A stretch of DNA of 64,000 bases from Pyrenopolyporus hunteri (Eukaryota > Ascomycota > Sordariomycetes > Xylariales > Hypoxylaceae). The notes below the pieces were generated by a model. The model worked only from the letters and a program-made list of their open reading frames with translations, was not told where the DNA came from and did not search any database. The stretch's first letter is position 1; each line of letters starts with the position of its first letter. The position numbers and the translations under genes are program-made. The stretch spans positions 682,001 to 746,000 of the forward strand of contig CADCXC010000043.1 in assembly GCA_902806595.1 (NCBI GenBank), in the 5' to 3' direction. Below, one piece after another: positions 55,781 through 64,000 of the stretch.

Positions 55781-57735
55781 CTATTCTAGATAAAGAATGA
55801 CAAGGCTGACAGACATGGCAGACAGAGTCTGGACCTTCAACCGACCGTCGGCCAATTCCCAAGACGACCCCCCAAACGGTATAGCTGAGATGCTTGTTGC
55901 GGGTACAGGTAAAGATATGGAGAGAGCGCCCTCGATGTCACTATATCCCCCATTCACTACACTAACCATGGCCCGGGTTCCTTGTATCCAGTAGGCTACG
56001 TCAACTACGTGCGATAGCTGCTCTTCATCCTGCTGGCCAGGGAGGTGTATCTGACCGCGGGGCTGACCACCGAGTAGAAAGTCGCGGACAGGGGAGCTCG
56101 TCACGACGCCAGCCATCTGCGAATGAGCATCGAAAAGTTCTTGGCTGGTGGGCCAGGTCCAAGCAAATATGCCAGTAGCGCCGCGGTTAAAAGCGAGAGC
56201 ATTCATGACGAAAGCTTCGGCGGGAGTTGGGTCGCGGGCCCAGTAACCCTCCCCATGGAAGGCCTGGGGGTTGTGAAATTTGGGTAGCGGCCAGCGGCCG
56301 AGCCAGCGCTCGTATTGGCTAAGGCCGTCGAGACGACGCGCCACGTCCCACACGTCGCCCAAGCAATTGTCGCAGCCGCAATCGCCCAGCGTTACGTTGC
56401 ACGCCGTACCCCACTTGGAGAAGCTGCTGTTGATCCCGATAGGGTAAGGGTCCTGCATCAAGACGTCTGCTCCGATGGAGTAGGGTCCGAAGTAGTAGTC
56501 CTGGCAGTTTAGCGTCACAGCGACAGGGTGGTACGGGTCCAGATCGTGGATCAGCTCTTGTGCCGCGGGCGTAAGGTCGAAGGGGACTTGCCAACCGTCT
56601 GGTCTAGGGAAATTTTAGTATATTAGTGTTAGTATACTTATATGTGCGGGCGGGAGGATTATAGCTTGTTATAGCTATCATTATGTTTGTTGCATGAATG
56701 TCCCGAAATTTAGTTATAGGAACAAGAAAAAAAAAGCAAAAAGAAAAGAAGAAAAGCCAAAACTTACTCGTCAGCCGTCCAATAAGCAAAGAGCGAGCTA
56801 TGGTGCTTAATAGTATTTACTCGCTGTTCCGTCTCGGTCAGATTCTTGTACGAGCCCCGCAAGTCGAACATGAAGCGCATGGTGGAAGCGTCCATGCTAT
56901 CATACACAGGGTTCGTATCAGCGAAACCCGCCAACGAGACGATGGCGTTGAGCCCATCACCGCCACTAGAATACTCGCGCACGAACCCGTCACTTTCCGC
57001 CGTGCTATTAGACCCGTTGTACAATCCGTAGAACCCGTACGGCAACAGAGGTACGAAATCGCCACCCGTCTGCGCATTTCGAAACAGTAACGCGCCGTTT
57101 AGGTTGTCGATCTTTGTTGCGCTCCCTCCCGGCGCGATATCTGGCAGGTATCGGAACGAGCTCGTCGCCGTATAATTACGGCCCCGGCCCGATCGCAATG
57201 ACGAACCGGAGAGCACGACGTCGTAGGGCTCCAAGCGCGGTTCGAAAGCAGATAGATCGAACTCGAAGGCGGCGCTAGTCGTATTAATTAGTATGCTGCT
57301 CTCCACTAGCGATTTGCGAACGCCGCCGACGCCGCCACCACTCTCGGACGCGAGGTTAATCGAGAAAAACAACTCTGCGGACGGTTGTATTGCCGACCCC
57401 TCGTTGCTCGTCGTCCTCGTCGTCGCCGAATTCTCCCAGGGTTCGCCGAACCACGGAGATAGCGCGGCGTTGACGACGAAGGACCCCTTTCCCTCTCCGG
57501 CTAGATAGATGCTATATCGCGGCTTGAATTGCACGTAGAGGTTTGGCGAGCCGTCCGGGTTGACGAGCGGGGGTTCCGTCGTGTGGCCGCCCGGTTCGAA
57601 GGATGGATACCCGGCCTCGTACACTTTCCCGCACCACCGAGGCCATCCCGGATGCTCGCCCGTCTCGTTCTGAGACTGGGCATACGCTAGAGCCTCAGCA
57701 AGGATTACGCTGTAGACGATCGCGAGATGTCTCAT
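55781..57735 (-). CDS. Secreted glycoside-hydrolase-like protein
   Basis: 596 aa in two exons (57735-56768 and 56603-55781; intron gtaagt..ccctag). The signal peptide is MRHLAIVYSVILAEALAYA. The N-terminal half is rich in beta strands and N-glycosylation sites (NETG, NTTS, NYTA, NGSN). The second half resembles a glycosidase barrel: HSSLFAYWTADEPDGW, ELIHDLDPYHPVAVTLN, GADVLMQDPYPIG, GEGYWARDPTPAEAFVMNALAFNRGATGIFAWTWP, then a beta-domain end. YWTADEPDGW and GADVLMQDPYPIG read like the acid-bearing strands of a TIM barrel. I cannot name the family or sugar. Extracellular, and not obviously part of the cluster. Confidence 0.72.
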
Positions 57736-58693
57736 GCTTGTTGATTGGGCTTCCCCTAACCCCTCTTTGGATGACGCGTTTCTCGTTATAATCGGGGGCT
57801 TGAAGAAAGATCGGTGTGCGCCCTTCGTGCAGTGTGCATTGCCTAGGGCTGACGGCTAGCGTGCTGTAGGCGATATGATATATGCTTAGGTAGGCAGCAG
57901 GTATATGAATATCGTGGCGTTCTTGGGTTTCCATGCCGTAGCTGCCACTTACCTAGGTATGTATGTAATTTAGATCGGTGATTAGAGGACGGGGTAGAGA
58001 AGGCCAAGCCGTTGATTGCGACTTTCCACATCCGGAATGGACTTCCTTAAGGGAGGAGTCCAAGTCCGCCACCTACCGCCCCGCATCTGGGCTATTGACG
58101 GACATGTTGATAATAATATGTCTAGGTACCTAGTTAAGTAGATCTTCATCTAAGTGGACATAATTAGTTAGGTATTCTTTTTTCTTTCTAGGGTTAGAAA
58201 GTCAAGCCACCTTAGGGAGACACTTGAGAAGAAGGGCCGCTTAGAAGCTATGGGTTCGGCTGAGCAGTGAGTGGCGGGCTTCGTTTTCTACGTTAACCCC
58301 CTAGTACCCTCTATTAGAAAAATTCGGTAGGTATTTAGGTATAACCTACTTGGCAATCTTGGCTAGTAATACCTAGTACTATCATTGACAAGTGCATCCT
58401 TTTTATGAGTGTCGTACGTGACGAAGGGACCATGGCTCGAGCTGCAATTTTTTCTCTGTCAGAAAAGGGTAGTATGAATAATAAGCAGCTAGATATGCGC
58501 GGGGTTAGTTAAGCATGTCGGATTCTTACAAAGACAACAAGGGTATAACGTTAAAAATAGCTGTCTTGGGGAGACTAGCTAGGCCCTACGATCTAAGGAA
58601 TCTAGATCATTATTAGGCATTAATATTGATACAAGTAGTGTGCGGACAGGCTAGTTGCATCTGCATACATGTAGACATCTACTAACCGACCTA
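57736..58693. other. Gene-free interval
   Basis: About 960 bp covering the promoter of the hydrolase-like gene and the 3' flank of the GPI-like gene. It has ACCTAGGTA tracts near 57950 and 58120-58140. No gene is supported. Confidence 0.4.
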
Positions 58694-59398
58694 TCAGAGC
58701 GCGGCAACAATACCAAGAGTTACCAGTGCTACGATGACCCGTATTCTTACAGCGTCCGACGTACTCTGCTCAGCGTATCTGCTGGGCCCGCTGTTAGAAG
58801 GCGAAGAATTTTGGGCCGCGCTGGCTGCTGTTGCGGTGCTCGAAGACACGTAATCATCGAATGGACTAACGGCCGCGGATGTCCAACTTGCAGGTGCTGG
58901 AGCCGCCGTCACAGCCGCGGATACTTCGGAGTCGGGCAGGTCGTCTATGTAGTTTCGGACGGCATACCAGTGTTCCGCGTAGTCGATGTCCTTTTTCACG
59001 TCGTCGGGAAGGTCTTCCTTATCTACGGAACCTATGCACCTTTCAACGTCCGGGCGCGGGCCGATGCTCGTGTACTCTGTGACGTAAGGCGGAAGGGTCT
59101 GGGCCGCAGTGCCCGAGCCGGTAGCGTAGCCGTAGTGGACGGTTTCCATGCGGCTGGATGTGGCCTCGGGCACCTCGCAGTATTGTATCTCGCAGCCCGT
59201 ATTGCCAGGGATGCGCATCACGGGTTGGTTCACCATGTCGCAGCATTCCTTCAGCGACACGACCCCGTAATGCATGTCAGGTGGCAGGTCCGCCGAGGCC
59301 TTGAACCTGAAGGTCACGGCGCAGGCATAACCGGAGATATTGCGTAGGGCGTTGTGCGTGTTGCACGTGCTGTCGTAATCGCCTGAAAGGACCGACAT
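58694..59398 (-). CDS. Cysteine-containing protein with GPI-anchor-like C-terminus, unknown function
   Basis: 234 aa as read from 59398. The N-terminal 125 residues have eight cysteines, mostly in one domain (STCNTHNALRNISGYACAV, LKECCDMVNQPVM, CEIQYCEVPEA). A Ser/Ala/Thr-rich linker follows, then a short hydrophobic tail (IRVIVALVTLGIVAAL) after small residues, which is the form of a GPI-anchor signal. A surface protein should also have an N-terminal signal peptide, and none is read here. The sequence just after the ATG contains a good acceptor (CCTTTCAG before GCGATTACG), so the true start may lie in an upstream exon I could not place. I recognise no family. Confidence 0.55.
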   Translation of the reverse strand: MSVLSGDYDSTCNTHNALRNISGYACAVTFRFKASADLPPDMHYGVVSLKECCDMVNQPVMRIPGNTGCEIQYCEVPEATSSRMETVHYGYATGSGTAAQTLPPYVTEYTSIGPRPDVERCIGSVDKEDLPDDVKKDIDYAEHWYAVRNYIDDLPDSEVSAAVTAAPAPASWTSAAVSPFDDYVSSSTATAASAAQNSSPSNSGPSRYAEQSTSDAVRIRVIVALVTLGIVAAL

Positions 59399-59719
59399 TA
59401 TCGCGAAAAGAAATAGGTAGGGTGAAGCAAGGGACGTTTCCCGACTTGCCGCTTGGAAGCTGAGTTACAGCGACCCAGAAAGCCTCGCCTTAGAACTTGT
59501 TATATCTAATCCGCCGTCCCTCTAGCTATTATGATTTGCTGCTCTTGATACTTTAGTCCGTTCGTTATCCTCGAACGAGGGATTTATGTATGTACCTAGG
59601 GAAGTACGTAAGTAGAGAATGGAAGTTGATCTTAGGGCCATAATAAGGGCGAGGAACTAAAAAGCAAATATAGGTCGCAGGGATAGAAAGTAATAACGCG
59701 CTCCACAGCCTTATATTTT

Positions 59720-61855
59720 AACCCAACATAGTTAAAAGATATCTTCTCATATAAATTTATATGTAAAGATATAACAATTCGATAATTAAATAAAAAATTA
59801 AAATTTTATTATTATTTTTTATTAAATTTAAAATACGATTAAATTTTATTATATATTAAAAAAGATAAAATTTTTAAAAAATTTTTTAATATTATTTTTT
59901 AAATTTTTTAAATAATTTTTTTTAATTATCGAATATTTAATAACTTTAGATTATAATTTAATTTTAATTAATTTTTTATTTATATTTATATATTTTCGAT
60001 AAAATTTAAATTAAAATTATTCGATAATTATTCGATTATATAAATTTTTAAACGGTTTAATTTTTTAAAAATTTTTTTAACGATATAAAAAAAAATTTTA
60101 TCGTATTAAAAAACGATTCGTATAAATAAGTTATTTAAAAATGTTTTTATTTTTAATAAAATTATTTCGTAATATCGTTTAATTGTAATTTTATTTTAAT
60201 TTTTAAATTACGTATAATAAAAATTTTTTATTTTATTTTAAAACGATTTTTAAAACATTTATTTATTATAATTTTAATCGTAAAAAAATTCGAAAAAATT
60301 TTTAAATTTTAATTAATATATTATAATAAACTTTCGAAAATATAATTAATTCGTATAATAAATTTTATTATTAAATATAAAATTTTTTTTTAATTATATT
60401 TTCGATATAAATTAATATTTTAAAAATTTTTAATATAATTTAATACGATATTTTTTATTTTTAAAATTTAATAAAAACTTCGTATAATTTTTAATTTTTT
60501 TTTCGAATTTTAATTTTTTTAAAATATAATTAATTATCGTAAAATTATATTAAAAAATTTTAAAAATTAAATATTAAAAATTTAATTAAAAAATTTAACG
60601 ATTTAATCGATTTATATTTAAAAAAAATAATATAATTTTAATTTTTAAAAAATTCATTTATATATAACCGTTATATTTTTTTTTTCGACGTTAAAAATTT
60701 TATAAAAATTTTTTAAATTTAAATACGATTAAAATTAATAATTTTTAATAATTATATATATGTAATTTCGAAATTATATTTTTTATAATATTAAATTTTA
60801 TATTTTTAATTTTTTAAAAAATTTTTCGATATAATACGGTTAAATTTTTAATTTAAATTTATTAAAAATTTTTATAATAACCTTCGAATTATAAAATTAT
60901 ATTATTTATATAATAATTTTTTTTAAGTTTTTATTAACGGCGAAATATTTATAAAACGTTATTTTTTTATATAATTAATTTAAACGTTTAAATTTATTTT
61001 TTTAAATATAATTACGATTTAAATAATTTTAAAATTAAAGGTTTTATAATTAATTAAAAATTTTATATTATATATGTAATTTTTTTAAAAAAAATAATAT
61101 TTAAAAAAAAACGAATTTATTATTATATCGAAAATTTATATTTTTATATATAAATTTATATAAAAGTATATTTTTTAATTATATTTAATAAAAAATAAAA
61201 TTATAAAACGCGTTATTATTTTTTATTTTCGAAATTTATATACGTTAAATCGAAATTTAAAAATATCGACGTAATTTATTAAATAATACGATAAAATAAA
61301 AAATCGAATTAAATTAAATCGCGGGTTTCGATAATTAATTTTTTAATTTTTTATTTTCGTTAATAATTTTTAATAATAATTCGTCGTTCGAATTTAATTT
61401 ATATTATATACGATATATATTTCGTTATTTATTTATTTAATATTTAAAATTAATTAAAGAAATTAAATCGTTTTATTATATTTTTATTAATATATATATT
61501 TCGTAAAATTATAAAAATTAAAATTATTTATAAATTAATAAAATTTTTTAAACGAATTTTTATAAATATACGTAATAAAAAAACGTTAAAAAAAATAACG
61601 TATTATTAAAATATTTTAATTTTATTAATATTAAATCGTATTTTAATATTTTATTTTTAATTTCGAAAAACTATATTATTATTTTATTTTAAAATTTTAA
61701 AAATTTTATAAATTATTATATAAATAAATTATAAATATATTATAATAATTAATTTTTAACATTTTATTTATTATTTAAACGAATATAAATTTTATTATTT
61801 TAAATCTTTTAATATTTATTATTACGAAATACGCTAGTTATTTTAACGTTTTTCT
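59720..61855. repeat. Second RIP-degraded A+T-rich block
   Basis: About 2.1 kb of almost pure A+T with residual CpG, like the 7.9-16.7 kb block, starting abruptly near 59720-59750 and ending near 61855. No frame survives, and I saw no obvious internal tandem repeat or matching ends. The size would suit a single DNA transposon or part of a retroelement. It ends about 230 bp before the RRP15 start codon. Confidence 0.8.
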
Positions 61856-62081
61856 ACGTAGGTACCTTATACGATTAAATAATCCATTAATGAGTAGGTA
61901 GGTACTTAAGTACCTCGCGCTTCGTATGTTTTTAGCAGGCGGTCAACTTCAGCTTATCTTATCAGCATACCATTAAGTGGGGCCGCTGTGCTGCAATTGG
62001 GGATTACCAGAAAAAAAAAGTCGAAGGCATCTCAATTGGAGTTGAATTTCATAAAATACCAATAAGAGGGCAAGAAAAAAA
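61856..62081. promoter_or_regulatory. Short promoter of RRP15 next to the RIP block
   Basis: 226 bp of normal composition between the A+T block and the RRP15 ATG. It includes GTAGGTACCTTATACG and TAGGTAGGTACTTAAGTACC near 61858-61912. Confidence 0.4.
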
Positions 62082-63128
62082 ATGGCCGGTCCAAACTCCA
62101 AGAAGCGAAATCATCAAGATTTCAGCGCCAAACCAAAGTCTCAAAGACCCAAGAAGAAGCAGAAGAAGGTTCCCGAGTACCACAGCGACTCGGACGAAGA
62201 AGATGGCGCCGATCCTCAATTTCGACCCGTCAACTTACTCGACTCGGACGACGAAGACCTCGACAACGTCGCCGTCGACGATATCCCGTCCGGGTCGGAC
62301 TCAGACTCGAGATCAGATTCGGACTCGGAGTCAGACTTAGACTCAGGCGCCAACATCAACGCCCGCGTAAAGCGCATATCCAATAAACTTCCCCCCAAAC
62401 TGCAGCCGAAGAAGTCCGCGAAGAAGCCCGCCAGAGACGGAGCTCGCGAGCGGAGTCCGGCAGCGGAATTAGAAGACAGCGAAGACGGCGACCCTGACGA
62501 GGAAGACAATGACGACGAGGACGAAGAAGAAGAAGAAGGAGAAGACGAGGACGAGGAAATGGGCTCGGACGACGACCCTTCGTTAACAACAGCGACCCAA
62601 CCCAAAAAATCCAAATCGAAGCGTAACGACCCCGGCGCCTTCGCAACATCCATGTCCAAGATCCTGTCCACGAAGTTATCCAGCACGCGGCGCGTAGATC
62701 CCGTACTCTCGCGCAGCGCTGAGGCGCACCAGGCGGCCAAGGACGCCGTGGACAGCGCGCTCGAGGCCAAGGCGCGGCGACTGCTGCGCGAACAGAAGCG
62801 CCTGGCGCAGGAGAAGGGCCGCGTGAAGGACGTGCTAGTCGGGGCCGTCGACGAGGCCACGGGGCTACCCGAGACGTCCACGCAGGAGATCCAGCAGACG
62901 GAGAAGCGGCTGCGGAAGGTGGCGCATCGCGGCGTCGTCATGCTGTTCCGCGCCGTCAGGGAGGCTCAGGAGAGGGCGGCGGAAGCCGAGAAGGAGGCTA
63001 GGAAGGAGGGCGTGGTGGGCGTGCAGAGGCGCCAGGAGAAGGTCAACGAGATGAGCCGGCAGGGCTTCCTGGATCTTATAGCGGGTGGTGGTGGGAAGTT
63101 GAAGAAGGGCGCGCTGGAAGAGGCTTAA
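62082..63128 (+). CDS. RRP15: Ribosomal RNA-processing protein 15 (60S biogenesis)
   Basis: Single exon, 348 aa. Nucleolar factor of the pre-60S particle, needed for 27S/25S rRNA maturation in yeast. The N-terminal half is basic then very acidic (KKRNHQ, RPKKKQKK, DSDEEDG, long Asp/Glu runs), as in the family. The Rrp15 domain starts at DPGAFATSMSKILSTKLSST and continues DPVLSRS, then ARRLLREQKRLAQEKGRVKDV, and ends EKRLRKVAHRGVVMLFRAVREAQ with NEMSRQGFLDLI. The start context is good (aaaaaaATGGCC). A conserved single-copy gene, it marks the right edge of the accessory region. Confidence 0.92.
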   Translation: MAGPNSKKRNHQDFSAKPKSQRPKKKQKKVPEYHSDSDEEDGADPQFRPVNLLDSDDEDLDNVAVDDIPSGSDSDSRSDSDSESDLDSGANINARVKRISNKLPPKLQPKKSAKKPARDGARERSPAAELEDSEDGDPDEEDNDDEDEEEEEGEDEDEEMGSDDDPSLTTATQPKKSKSKRNDPGAFATSMSKILSTKLSSTRRVDPVLSRSAEAHQAAKDAVDSALEAKARRLLREQKRLAQEKGRVKDVLVGAVDEATGLPETSTQEIQQTEKRLRKVAHRGVVMLFRAVREAQERAAEAEKEARKEGVVGVQRRQEKVNEMSRQGFLDLIAGGGGKLKKGALEEA

Positions 63129-63584
63129 TTTACCTACATTATCCCTCCCGCGCGGCGCGTTATGTTGGGTTGAATTACAATAAGATAGGATGATAACAGA
63201 ATGATACCAGAAGGAAAAAAAAGAAAAAAAGATGTGCCTTATGAACGTGGTTCTCGTTACCTAGAGTTGGGCTTTGCTCTTTTATCACCAAGCTAGGCGG
63301 CCTGCCAACTCGCCAGCTAAGCTATCTCGCTAGCTACCCAGTTGTCTTGCTACAACTACCTATAGTAGTACATTCATATCGGGTTACGGCTCCGAGGTAG
63401 CTTACCTACTCGGACCGTCCATCTCAAATGCGATGACGGCAACTTGCCGTACACATTATCCTACGTTCCATTTGTCATATTTGTACAGGCCACGGGCTCC
63501 TAAAAGGTACCGGTTCCCTTAGGTTACCAGGTAAGTAGGTACAGTCAAAATGCCACCGAAGCGTCGTGCGTTCGTAATCGTCAT
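63129..63584. other. Convergent 3' interval
   Basis: 456 bp between the stops of RRP15 and the ferredoxin gene. Nothing beyond a short A-rich tract near 63213-63231 is seen. Confidence 0.4.
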
Positions 63585-64000
63585 CTATTGCTTCGAGCCG
63601 AAATCGCTCGCCTGCAGATTCCTCGTCATGGAGGGTAGCTTGACCCTCAGACCGTCCAGCTCCTTCGTCATGACCACCTGACAACCTAGCCGACTCGTTT
63701 CCGTCAGGCCGAAGGCCAAGTCGAGCATGTCGTTCTCGTCGTCCTCGGGCTCGGGCATCTTGTCGTAGTACTCCTCGTCTAAGACGATGACGTGACACGT
63801 CGAACACGCACACGAGCCTCCGCACGCGCCCTCCATCTCCAAATCGTGCGCTTGCGCAATGTCGAGCAGGTTATCTCCCTTGGAGACGGCGAGCTTGTGT
63901 TCCTTGCCCTCCTTGTCGATGAATGTGACGTAAAGTCTATATGAAGAAGAAGATTAGCTTGCAAGCCCTCGTGTCTATTACCTAAAATGTGGCGAGCCTT
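63585..64000 (-). CDS. YAH1: Mitochondrial adrenodoxin-type [2Fe-2S] ferredoxin, 5' end off window
   Basis: Mitochondrial matrix electron carrier for Fe-S cluster assembly and heme A synthesis. Exons within the window: 64000-63982 (end of an upstream exon) and 63936-63585, with intron 63937-63981. The joined frame gives LYVTFIDKEGKEHKLAV, DNLLDIAQAHDLEMEGACGGS and CACSTCHVIV: the CX5CX2C part of the cluster site. The fourth ligand is in TETSRLGCQVVM, after EPEDDENDMLDLAFGL. These match yeast Yah1 closely in order. The mitochondrial presequence lies outside the window. Confidence 0.92.

Overview
This is nuclear DNA of a filamentous ascomycete (Pezizomycotina, probably Sordariomycetes). Genes carry short introns with GT..AG ends. 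The domain families are fungal: AflR-like Zn2Cys6 regulator, fungal M43 secreted protease, F-box/ankyrin protein. Two blocks of almost pure A+T show C-to-T and G-to-A decay on both strands, the mark of repeat-induced point mutation (RIP). An interstitial GGGTTA run matches the usual fungal telomere unit.

Layout. 0-4.3 kb: the 3' end of an MFS sugar transporter, a small secreted cysteine-containing protein and a five-exon secreted M43 metalloprotease. 4.3-7.9 kb: gene-free DNA with the telomere-like run. 7.9-16.7 kb: a RIP-ruined block with minisatellites and a whole but dead LTR retrotransposon (9746-16690, minus orientation, with LTRs, a 5-bp target duplication and a relic of the reverse transcriptase motif). 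17.4-21.4 kb: a hotdog thioesterase and an F-box/ankyrin protein. 23-55.4 kb: a biosynthetic gene cluster. 55.8-59.4 kb: a secreted hydrolase-like protein and a protein with a GPI-anchor-like tail. 59.7-61.85 kb: a second RIP block. 62-64 kb: the housekeeping genes RRP15 and YAH1 (adrenodoxin-type ferredoxin, 5' end off the window).

The cluster. Genes in order: AflR-like regulator; POT-family peptide transporter; free-standing adenylation-thiolation (A-T) protein; phenol 2-monooxygenase-like flavoprotein; EgtD/EasF-type N-methyltransferase; MSOX/FAOX-type flavin amine oxidase with a candidate FAD-linking Cys; M20 amidohydrolase; NRPS; degenerate DEAH-helicase-like protein; cytochrome P450. 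The NRPS first A domain has lost its catalytic motifs and its carrier domain, so the separate A-T protein may load the chain in trans. Phenol hydroxylase, N-methyltransferase and N-methyl amine oxidase are the same three activities used to close the isoquinoline ring in the Aspergillus fumigatus fumisoquin pathway (FsqG, FsqC, FsqB). I infer that this cluster makes a phenolic, N-methylated, oxidatively cyclised peptide alkaloid on a different NRPS scaffold. A CCGAATAY element, often paired, recurs in the promoters of the transporter, A-T/monooxygenase and methyltransferase/oxidase genes and may be the regulator's binding site.

Exon boundaries were worked out by hand from splice signals, reading phase and family motifs. 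They are predictions. No homology search was run.
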